This document shows positions 55,715 through 64,000 of a DNA stretch of 64,000 nt, piece by piece. This stretch comes from Diphasiastrum complanatum. Lineage: Eukaryota; Streptophyta; Lycopodiopsida; Lycopodiales; Lycopodiaceae. The stretch is from NCBI GenBank assembly GCA_029204225.1, contig CM055096.1:58169600-58233599 (forward strand). The letters run 5' to 3'. The stretch's first letter is position 1. Each line of letters begins with the position of its first letter. The position numbers and the translations under genes were made by a program. The notes beneath the pieces are model-generated. The model worked only from the letters and a program-made list of their open reading frames with translations. It was not told where the DNA came from and did not search any database.

Positions 55715-56822
55715 GCCATTTGCAAACCCAGTATCGGATCAGCGTGCACATAAAAAGTCAGCAGCTATAGAATGTAGGTCAGGTGCGTCAAACCGATATC
55801 AGACAGAAAAGTCGGAAACTAGGCGATATTGCATGGGCGCGTGGGAGTCTGAAACAGGAATATCACGATTGAGTCGGGCGCACTAAACCGATATTGCCTA
55901 TTGTTAAAAAGAAAAATAGTAACTTTTGAAAGACAGCTCAAATTGAGACGATTACAATGCCATTAGAAAGCCCTCAACGAGAGCTTTTCAACGGCACCCA
56001 GCATGACCCAATTCCGACTACGGTTAAAGAGATATTCTTAGTCAAATTTTTGAGCAGTCAACAATCAACAGTCAACCTAATATCGGATCGGCGCGCGGTT
56101 GACCAATTTGACCCGGTCAAACCCTAAGGGCGAGCGCCGATCTGATATTAGGATTTTCAATTTTTTTTTTTTTTTTTTTTAAGATCTATTTGGAAAGAGC
56201 TCAACGAAAGCTTTGCAATGGCACCAGAATGACCTAATTCCAAGTTACGGTTCAAAAGTTATAGGCAGTCAAAGTTATAGGCCCCAAAACTTTGACTGCC
56301 TATAACTTTTGAACCGTAACTTGAAATTAGGTCATTCTGGTGCCATTGCAAAGCTTTTGTCGAGTTCTTTCCAAAAAAAACCAAAAAAAAAAAAATTGAA
56401 AGCCCTAATATCGGATTGGCGTGCACCCCTAATGTTTGACCGGTTCAAACTGGTCAACCACGCACCGATCAAATATTAGGTTGACTGTTGATTGTTGATA
56501 GCCCAAAACTTTGATTGAGAATATCTCTTTAATTGTAGCTCGAAACTGGGTCATGTTGGGTGCCGTTGAAAAGCTCTCGTCGAGGGCTTTCTAATGGCAT
56601 CTTAATCCGAGATGTCTTTCAAAAGTTACCGTTTTTCAATATCAGTTCAGCGCGCCTGACCCAATGGTGATATTCCTGTTCCAGACTCCCGCGCGCCCAT
56701 CCAATATCGCCTAATTTCTGACTTTTCTGTCTGATATCAGTTCGGCGCGCCCGACCTACATTCTGTAGCTGCTGACTTTTTACTCTGCGCGCTTATCCGA
56801 TACTGGGTCCGCGAATGGCTCG
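55715..56822. repeat. Foldback: 1.1-kb inverted repeat with internal tandem structure
   Basis: The left arm (about 55715-56270) and right arm (about 56290-56822) are inverted copies at roughly 85% by eye, with their centre near 56280 (GTCAAAGTTATAGGCCCC, then AAAACTTTGAC). Each arm holds two related units, one around AACGAGAGCTTTTCAACGG and one around AACGAAAGCTTTGCAATGG, giving an order A-B-B'-A'. The motif TATCGGATCGGCGCGC and its variants recur about five times per arm in both orientations. A transcript would fold into a very long hairpin. Confidence 0.8.
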
Positions 56823-56910
56823 CATGAAGCAAATAGCACAGAGGTGTCCCAATGCAAGGAGGCCACCACGGAAATCCACCACGACCTCGTCCTCCACCAC
56901 TGCCTCCTAG
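56815..56910 (+). other. Short open frame with H3-like start, right of the foldback
   Basis: MARMKQIAQRCPNARRPPRK, then a Ser/Thr run and stop. Its first codons align with the minus-strand frame starting at 55384, and the same GC-rich motif precedes both. 31 codons, not recognised. Confidence 0.25.
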
Positions 56911-57420
56911 GCCAAGGGGCACGCCACATGACCTGCCATCATTTAAGTATATCCGAATGATATATGTGCGTGCTGAACCGATATTCGGGCGTGAAATTCA
57001 AACGTAAAGTTTTCTTTATTATCATGTTTGTGCTTATGTAGAGCGGAGCTTAAAAAATGATTGCCCTCGTAAGTTTCCGTGAATGTATCGTATCTCTAGG
57101 TACGAAATTTGGTGGCCATTATTCTTTACTGATGGACCATTCATTACTTTTAGGCACAGGTACCATGCTGTAATATTATTATTGGTGGACGTTTACAGCC
57201 CCAAATTATATGACAAATGTATGGCTGTTATTGCAAGCACGCTTAACTAATTAATGCCTGAAGTTAGAGCTAGTTTTAACCACGGTAGTTAGAATGCGGG
57301 CAGTACCGGAAACTCAAAAAATGGTAACCAAACAGTACCGGTTTCCATTCTCTCTCTACCTAACCTCTCTCTAAAGGCAAATTTCTTAAAGGGCCCTTTT
57401 TGAGCCCAAATTTCCCCTAA
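56911..57420. other. Spacer, no supported gene
   Basis: One further motif copy (GAACCGATATTCGGG near 56975). No coding signature. Confidence 0.4.
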
Positions 57421-57503
57421 TGATGTGTCTTCAATGGATTGCTTAGTAGATTTGCTTACTAAATCCTTGCCTAAGGATTCTTTTATTAAGCTAAGATCAT
57501 TAC
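57421..57503 (+). pseudogene. Copia RNase H C-terminal fragment
   Basis: Encodes CLVDLLTKSLPKDSFIKLRS, the same terminus as in fragment E, and runs into LTR G'. Upstream pol is absent. Confidence 0.65.
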
Positions 57504-58135
57504 TTGGAGAAACTGTAATCCACACGTGTGAATCCATGTTGCCAGATGTGAATCCATATTGCCACATGTGAAGGCTAGTCTAGATAGGTTAGATCTCATT
57601 CATAGGATTAGTAAGGTTGTTTGGTCATGATTCCTAAATTATAGGACCAAACTCATCAAATCATGGAGGTAGTTGAGTAACCTAAACATCAAATTGGCAT
57701 AGCTCTAGGGTTTGATAAGACATATTAGGACAAAAAATGTCAATTAGTCTCCTTGAAACATGCTGGATTTTCACCTAACTTCAAAGGAGAAGAGCCCTAT
57801 TGTACTATCAATCTATCATGCCATACATGCAAAATAGAGATTTCAGAACAAATTGACAATCTCGAGTTTTTTCCACATTTTTCTTGTGATTTTATGATTC
57901 CACAGTAAACTAAACCTGATTACATTCATTCTATGACAGCAAGCCATATTGGAGGCCATACCACACACGTGTTTGATCATTCTTTTTTATTGCTTTTGAT
58001 TGTGTGATCCAAAATTGCTGATCTAGATCAAGAAATTGGTGACTAGTTTTGTAATAGATTGGCGTATCAATCAATCAATCACTCTTGAAGTCTTTTGTAG
58101 GCCCACTTATGGTCCTTAGTACTGTATTTTCAACA
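57504..58135 (+). repeat. LTR G' (about 632 bp, 3' LTR)
   Basis: Homologous to LTR G (2524-3037, reversed) and ends TATTTTCAACA at 58135. CACACGTGTG at 57521-57530 and a CACACACGTGTTT variant near 57960. The first bases are degenerate, so the left end is approximate. Confidence 0.7.
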
Positions 58136-58194
58136 TTCTGAGGTTTTATCAAAGACAAAAATAGAAAAAAGAGCTTCCATTGGTATTTCTCCCA

Positions 58195-58480
58195 ATATCT
58201 ACGTCAAAAATGGCAACTCAAAATGTAATATGGAACCCATCATATATCTAAAGACAATTTTTTAGAGTAAAGACATGTAAATGAGATTTATTTTGAGGTA
58301 GATAAAAGCAGTTATTATGAGGTCCCTATCTCTGGTTATTTCAACGTCCATAGTTGTGGTTACTCTGAGGTCTATTCCAAGTTGCCAAATTTAAAAAAAA
58401 AAACTAAAACAGAATGATGTGTTGGCTCCATTCTATCCTGAAATGGGACTCCATTAAACCCCAAAATTCTTTTTACTTCT
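58195..58480 (-). repeat. Dispersed repeat, inverted copy
   Basis: The complement matches 9215-9490: GGAGTCCCATTTCAGG, GGAGCCAACACATCA, GACCTCATAATAA. More diverged than the duplication pair, so it is an independent insertion. Confidence 0.6.
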
Positions 58481-58491
58481 TATCAAGCTGG

Positions 58492-59228
58492 TGTGAAAAT
58501 CATAAAAAGTCATCTATCATAGCTTTAGGGGTTTTCCAAGTTTCTATGTCAAGCATCTTTGTGTAGGAGTTTGATAGGGCCAAAATTTATAAAAATGACA
58601 AAATGGTCAATTTCACATGTAAAGCCACAATTTGGCCAGAAGTAGCTTATGATGCAAACTCGAGCTACTTAGGCTTGTAAATAGGCTTGTGACACGTGTG
58701 TTAATGTAATTTGATGAGTGATCAAGTCAACGTGCTGGCAAAGTTCAAAGGGTCCAATCAAAATTGAGAAATTCTTATGAAGGGTCCAATAGAATTGCAG
58801 GTTGGATGCATCACTCATCCAATAGAATTAGAGAGGCTAGGAAAAGGGGTCCAATAGGATATAATCATGGATCTCCACAAGTTTTATATGTACTCTCTTT
58901 ACCAATCATTATGTAATTGAGTTTTTGAGTAATTTTGAGTGCAATCAACTTTTGTGTGTATTTCCTTCTCTCTCTACCCGAGAGCAAATTGGTCTATTCT
59001 CTCTCTACCCGAGGAGAGTAGCTTAATTTGCCTTAGAATTTTCATGAAGTACTTCTCTTACATGTGAAATCACTTTGGTTATCAAACTATGCATCTATCT
59101 TTGCCTCTTTGCCTTAGATTTTGACATAGATCTTGATTCTCAATCTAGTGTTGATCTAAAGTGCATAAGCTTTCCTTACAAAATCATTCTCACACATTAG
59201 GGCATTCCCACACATGTGAAATTTCACA
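58492..59228 (+). repeat. Element K 5' LTR (737 bp)
   Basis: Starts TGTGAAAATCATAAAAAG and ends AAATTTCACA, followed by TGGTATCAGACCC. A diverged relative of LTR C. The pyrimidine motif occurs at 58966 and 58997. The palindrome has decayed to CACACATGTGAAA. Confidence 0.7.
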
Positions 59229-59816
59229 TGGTATCAGACCCTACCTAAGTGTTTGATGCTTGTTTCATCCAAAGTTTCATAAATTTCATGAAAATCTAGA
59301 TCTAGAGAGTGTTGTTTGCATCTCCCATGCTATCTCAAGAAAATTTGGATCAAAAGGGTTTATCATCATAAGGATTGAATCATTTTTGAGATTGTAGGGA
59401 TTTTCCTGCTCAGACATGTGTGAAGGACATCCCAATTCAATTTGGTTCTTCTCTTCCATGTTTGATCTAAATCTAGAGCTTGATAGCTAGTTTCAAAGCT
59501 ATTCAAGTCTAGTCTGTGTAGAAATGGACTTCATAGTGATTGGATCTCCCAATAAAAAGTTATAATCAATTGAATCAAGGTGGGTAGGGCTCCCAACTTG
59601 GTTGGACACTTTTTCTTTTGACTCTATCATGCTTGTTTGATCAAAAATGCCAATTCTAGGCTTGCCAATCTTGTTTTCTTGAGATCTAGTAGTCATTTTG
59701 AGGTCATAGCCACTTTCTTTCATACAGTTGGCTTGTATTTGAGTGATTTGTAGATTCTTGGAGTGTTTCCCACATGCCAAAGATAGCTTGACCCAAACTT
59801 AGTCCATACTTCATCA
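59229..59816 (+). mobile_element. Element K primer-binding site and leader, truncated
   Basis: TGGTATCAGACCC (59229-59241) and a leader related to that of C (CCTACCTAAGTG). No gag follows; the sequence switches to a minus-strand fragment near 59817. Confidence 0.6.
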
Positions 59817-60165
59817 ATGGGCTGATTGATTGTCACAAAAGATGATTGGGCTCTTTGAAAAATCCAGCAAGTGAAGATCCTTGATCATCCTTTTGATCCA
59901 TACCATCTCCTTTGTGCAATGTGTAAGAGCTTTGTACTCGGCTCACTAGATGACAATGAGATAGTGGCTTGTTTCTTTGACATCCATGATATAGCTCCAT
60001 CACCTATGAAAATACAATAAGAACTAATGGATTTCCTATCCATTACATCTCCAGCATAGTCCGAATCTAAAAAGCCAAAAACATTAGGTGATGATCCCTC
60101 ATACAATATGCCAAAATCTCGAGTTCCAATGATGTACCTCAAAACTCCCTTTCCTAGCTTCCAAT
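59817..60165 (-). pseudogene. Copia RNase H fragment
   Basis: Minus strand. Encodes EHWKLGKGVLRYIIGTRDFG, then SDYAGDVMDRKSISSYCIF, SKKQATISLSSSE and, after a one-base slip, a short piece ending SPIIFCDNQSA. It joins the 3' module of element F directly at about 60165, where integrase and RT would have to lie in an intact element. Confidence 0.7.
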
Positions 60166-60575
60166 GCTCCTAGCATAGTTTCTGCCAATAGAATTTTGAT
60201 CCATCATAAGAATGATCTTCTTCCTAAGAAGAGATCTCCTTTCAATGATCATGTTATGCTCAAAATAGAAACAACCATAATTGATATAGGGAATAGTGTC
60301 CACTTGGGATGCTTCACTATTTCTTACATCAATTTTACATGTAAAAATGTGACTAGAACATGAAGAATCAAATAGAATGTAAGTGAAATGATTCCACCAT
60401 GCTTCCAGCTCTGAACTCTCTAAAAAGTTATAGCAAACAAACAATAAATGTGAGTGATCAACTTTTGCTTGCATGTCTTCTCCTCCTTTGTCCTTTGTTG
60501 CCTTGTATCCACCATGATACTCCATGAATGAGCCTCCATCTCTATCTTGCCACAAGAAACCATCAAACCTTGGAA
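60166..60575 (-). pseudogene. 3' module of unknown function (element F)
   Basis: Read on the minus strand, in frame with the protease: FLWQDRDGGSFMEYHGG, HSHLLFVCYNFLESSELEAW, YILFDSSCSSHIFTCKID, VRNSEASQVDT and an IERRSLL block. The same segments occur in the frame 20637-21503 of element A. The conserved part ends at the ACTATGC shared with A, after which A goes into its LTR and F into RNase H. Confidence 0.5.
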
Positions 60576-61018
60576 ATCCATGAATAAACAAGACATCCTC
60601 CAAATGAACATTCCTATTTGTAGAGAGAGAAATAAGAACTGTGACAATCCCTTTGATTGCACACTCACCATCATTGGCCATGTAGATCACCCTCTTGTCA
60701 TCTCCATATGCCAATAAAGAAGTGAAGTACTCTTTGTGAAAGGTCATGTGTGAACTTGCTCCACTATCAATCCACCAAGGATCTAGATCTCCATCATTAG
60801 CAAGCATACATGAAGACATCACAAAAGCATCATCATTTGTATCTTGCACATCCAAACCATCCTCATCAAGAGTAAGATTACCTTGCTTGTCTCCTTGATC
60901 TCTCTTCTTCTTGTAGCACTCACTTGCAAAGTGTCCTTTGATGCCACAATAGAAGCACTTGAGCTTTGATCTATCCTTCTTTTTTCCACTTGAAGAAGCA
61001 TCCACTTGATCTTGCCCT
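60576..61018 (-). pseudogene. Copia zinc knuckle and protease (element F)
   Basis: Encodes a Lys/Gly/Ser linker, CFYCGIKGHFASEC (near 60950-60909), then DPWWIDSGASSHMTFHKEYF and YMANDGECAIKGIVT. The protease active-site motif is intact. It continues in one frame (61137-60154) into the 3' module. Confidence 0.7.
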
Positions 61019-61690
61019 TTAGACCACTTGCTTTTGGCTTTGCCCTTGAATTTGCCCTTTGATGAACATAACATCCTCTTCATAATGAGATGTCGATGTA
61101 GATCCACTTCCTCTTGATTGAGGCCTATACTCCTCATTCACCAAGATCTCTTGCAAATCCACAATACTTGGCAAAGTCTTTTGAATAGCAAAACTTTGAA
61201 CAAGATTAGCATGATCCTCCAACAAGCCATTAAGTATAACTTGAACAAGCTCTACCTCCTTAATGCTTTCATCAATACATGCTAACTCAACATTGAATGC
61301 CTTAACCCTCAAAACAAAAGCATGAGTACTCTCTTCCTTCTTTTGCAAACTTTGAAAGATTTTCCTCCTAAGAGTAAGCACTCTTTATGTAGACTTGGAT
61401 TCATAAAGCTTCCTCAAAGCTTCCCAAGCCTCCAAAGATGATGTGCACTTAGCAACTTCCTTGAGAAGTTCATTGGTAACATTCATCTTAATCATGTGTA
61501 GAGCTTTCTTTGCTCTCTTGTCATACCTCACTTGATCTTGAGGTGCTTGAGGTCTCTCCTCCACACCTGCAACAATCTCCATCAACTCATTCATCTCCAA
61601 TAAGGACTCCATCCTCACCTTCCAAGTAGAATAGTTGATTGAGGTAAGCCTATCATTGCTCTCCAAAATAAATCCACCACTTGTAGCCAT
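61019..61690 (-). pseudogene. Copia Gag (element F)
   Basis: Starts at 61690 with MATSGGFILESNDRLTSINY. It is nearly the same protein as Gag of A up to ESKST, where a TAA stop interrupts (about 61388), and resumes MLTLRRKIFQSLQKKEESTH to LPSIVDLQEILVNEEY. A frameshift near 61050 separates it from the knuckle. Confidence 0.75.
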
Positions 61691-62293
61691 GTTGAAGTGA
61701 CCTGATCTTCTTCTTTCAACCTATTCTAATGCACAGAGCACTCTCTTGAATGTCAACAAATGAAATCAAGAAGAAATCACAAAGATATGGAACCTCTCAA
61801 ATCTCTTCTAGCACTTCTAGCTAGAAAATCAACACATAGAATAGTGAAATCTTGATCAACCTATGATCTATACTCAATCTAATGATTCTTGCCACTTACT
61901 AAGATTGAAACACACTCAAATGAAGTTCAGTAACCTCACAAACTAGAGATCCAATCAAAATTAGGGTTTTGACAAAATCACAAAAAATTGAATATCTCAA
62001 ATTCTACATGCAATTTCTAGAAACTTGGTATATCTTCTTGTAGACTCCAATGAGACCTTCCTAATGCACCAAAAATCATCTAATTCCAGTAAGCCAAGTG
62101 TGAAATCGGAATTGATCAAGTATATAACCCTATATTGAGTTTTGACCTACAAAAGATCAATTCTACACATGCAAAAATGCTGATTTTTGAATAGAGATCA
62201 ATCTAGCATGCTCTAGCATTGGTAACTCCTCCAAAATCCTTGCTAAAGATGGCTGATCCTTTCATAACCTGAAACACAAGAGCTCTGATACCA
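61691..62293 (-). mobile_element. Element F primer-binding site and leader
   Basis: Complement of 62281-62293 is TGGTATCAGAGCT. The leader matches those of A and D up to the gag ATG. Confidence 0.75.
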
Positions 62294-62943
62294 TGTGAAA
62301 GATTTCAGATCCTTAAGATCCAATCTACTTGAATGATCTTTGGTTAGAAAGAGAAATACACTACCAATTTCACCAATGTAGAAAAATTAGCATCTACACA
62401 CAATTTGAGATGCAAACACTAATAGAACTTGATCAAACTTCAATGAAATGATTATGTACTATTGCTGTCCATACAAAACCAGGAAGCCACTGTATTTCAC
62501 ACGTGTGGATCCAAAAATAACAAATACAGATCATTCTACACATAGAATTGCAAGCAATCACCAAGATAGTGCACCAATGGATAGTAGAACCCAAGAGAAC
62601 CATGTATAAGCATGAAATGAGATAGAGAAGAGAGAAGATGACTCTCTCCATGAGTTACATCCTTTTATAGCAGGTTCAAACCCTATTTTGCCACTTGGCT
62701 TTTCCACCAAAATGCTAACCCTACCAATTTTGGGACTAGATTCAATGTACTCAACTTATTCAAATTGAATATACTCAAACTCGCATTCTATCTTTCCCAC
62801 ACTTTCAAAAAGTGTTTATTCAAATGAAATTTAGACTAATGAACTTTGAAAAGTCAACCTCTAAGTCTAAAACAAGTTTTGGCCTCAATATGTCAAATAT
62901 GGAAATATTGCAAAATGTGATGAAACTAGTTGAATCTTTCACA
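62294..62943 (-). repeat. Element F 5' LTR (650 bp)
   Basis: Minus-strand ends TGTGAAAGATTCAACTAG (62943) and GAAATCTTTCACA (62294). TATA (CTATAAAAGG) near 62670 and CACACGTGTG at 62498-62507, about 162 bp downstream. Confidence 0.8.
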
Positions 62944-63936
62944 GATGATATCATTATCACGGGCAATGATGAGAACCTCACTCGTTCTATCAAAGCCAAC
63001 TTATGCAAGAAGTTTGAGATGACAGATTTAGATCTTATGCACTACTGCTTGGGTGTCGAAGTATGGCAAACTGGTAGTGATATCAAGTTATGTCAAAACA
63101 AGCATGTGGGCGAGATATTGGAGAGAGTTCACATGACATAGTGCAAAGCTTTCAGCACCCCTTGCGAAGCTGGTAAGAAATTATCTCGTATTGATGATAG
63201 TGCACATGTTGACGCTACTCTATTTCATCCGCTAGTTGGGAGTTTGATTAGCCAATTCATGTCATCACCCACTATGGACCATTGGAAAGCTGCAAAGAGG
63301 ACTTTGAGGTATGTGAAAGGTACACCTAATCTTGGCCTAATCTACAAAAGACAAAGTGTTTTACCTAAGTTGCAAGGTTATGTTGATGCTGATTGGGCAG
63401 GAAGTATAGATGATAGAAAGTCAGCAACTAGTTATGACTTCAATTTTAGTAGCGGTTGTTTTTCATGGCCTAGCAAAAAGCAAGATACTATTTCTCTTTC
63501 TTCTACAGAAGCCGAATATAAAGCGTTAAGTTCTGCTACCTAGGAAGCTGTTTGGCTCCGTAAGTTGTTATGTGAGATTGGCATGAAGCAGATAAATCCT
63601 ACTGTTATTTTCTGTGACAGTCAAATTTGATTATAATTGGCTAAGAATCATGTCTTTCACGCAAGGACAAAACATATTGAAGTAAAATATCACTTTGTGT
63701 GTGAGAAGCTACAATCTGAAGATATAAGTATTTTACACTATTCTACATTGTTATAAGTTGCTGATATATTTACAAAAGCTTTAAGTAAAGAAAAGTTTGA
63801 AACTTTTAGAGCCAAACTTGGCTTAGATCTGGTTATGTAAAAAAAAAAAAAACTTTTACTTATAATACTATCATGGAGGTATGTTCCATGAATAGAATAA
63901 ACTCTAAAATAAAGAGAGACGATCATTGAGGGAGAG
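62944..63936 (+). pseudogene. Copia RT end and RNase H (element H')
   Basis: Starts inside RT just after the YVDD core (DDIIITGNDENLTRSI), then a stop at about 63140 and RNase H with GYVDADWAGS, KKQDTISLSSTEAEYKAL. Stops at TAG 63541-63543 and TAA 63754-63756 are at the same codons as in element H. A 51-bp deletion between two AGTTTGAT repeats removed the segment before ISQF. It ends with DIFTKALSKEKFETFRAKLG and an A-run. Confidence 0.75.
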
Positions 63937-64000
63937 AGTTAAAATAGTAATGATCGACTTATATAGTGCTTTCTTATTTCGACGGCACCACCTGTGCTCA
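63937..64000 (+). repeat. Element H' 3' LTR, cut by the window end
   Basis: AGTTAAAATAGTAATGATCG directly after the purine tract GAGGGAGAG, same start as both LTRs of H. Confidence 0.8.

Larger units (their letters stand above)
60166..62943 (-). mobile_element. Copia element F, 5' portion with 3' module
   Basis: Minus strand from 62943: LTR, primer-binding site (complement of 62281-62293), leader, gag, protease, then the module shared with A. No integrase, RT or own 3' LTR is present. It inserted into the RT of element H'; the right-hand target flank is GATGA. Confidence 0.75.

Noticed and set aside
1-64000. CRISPR arrays, operons, rRNA or tRNA genes
   Set aside because: Looked for repeats with regular spacers, polycistronic layouts and conserved RNA genes; none seen, and the window is plant nuclear DNA.

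Overview
The window is plant nuclear DNA. It holds intron-free germin-like genes with plant-type TATA and AATAAA signals, Ty1/copia and Ty3/gypsy retrotransposons primed by the initiator-tRNA-type site TGGTATCAGAG, a probable CACTA transposase remnant and degenerate TTTAGGG-like arrays. I cannot name the species; the repeat load would fit a large-genome land plant. The only intact, clearly functional protein genes I see are two copies of one germin-like protein (GLP). Nearly everything else is nested, decayed transposable element. Element labels A to N are mine.

Layout: 1-3037 is minus-strand copia element G interrupted by minus-strand element I. 3921-11128 is copy 1 of a large direct duplication; it carries the first GLP (5730-6416), a minus-strand copia PR-INT remnant (N), an LTR fragment and the 3' part of copia element J, which runs on to 12379. 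12632-13430 and 23986-24583 are two copies of a degenerate telomere-like array. Between them lies copia element D, which has a captured gypsy-type protease piece and is split by element A (target duplication ATAGA), followed by fragments E and M. 24740-29275 is a probable CACTA transposase remnant split by non-autonomous copia element H (target duplication CTTGA). 29705-30500 is an inverted, diverged third copy of GLP upstream DNA. 32440-35138 contains retroelement pieces ending in a gypsy-type LTR. 35269-45851 is copia element C, split by the young, almost intact copia element B (38195-44353, target duplication TCTTC). 47729-55152 is copy 2 of the duplication with the second GLP (49727-50413). 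55302-56910 is a roughly 1.1-kb foldback structure with recurrent GC-rich motifs. 57421-64000 holds LTRs G' and K, minus-strand element F, and a second H-type element (H') into which F inserted.

How it fits together: the GLPs are predicted secreted cupins of the cell wall, and their coding DNA differs only at four synonymous sites. The retroelements form a time series of nested insertions (I in G, A in D, H in a CACTA remnant, B in C, F in H'). Most have lost reverse transcriptase or integrase and must have been mobilised in trans. Features that recur across element families are a CACACGTGTG palindrome in the transcribed LTR leader, a 31-bp-spaced pyrimidine motif pair, LTRs ending AG...CT, and a 3' module of unknown function shared by A, D and F.
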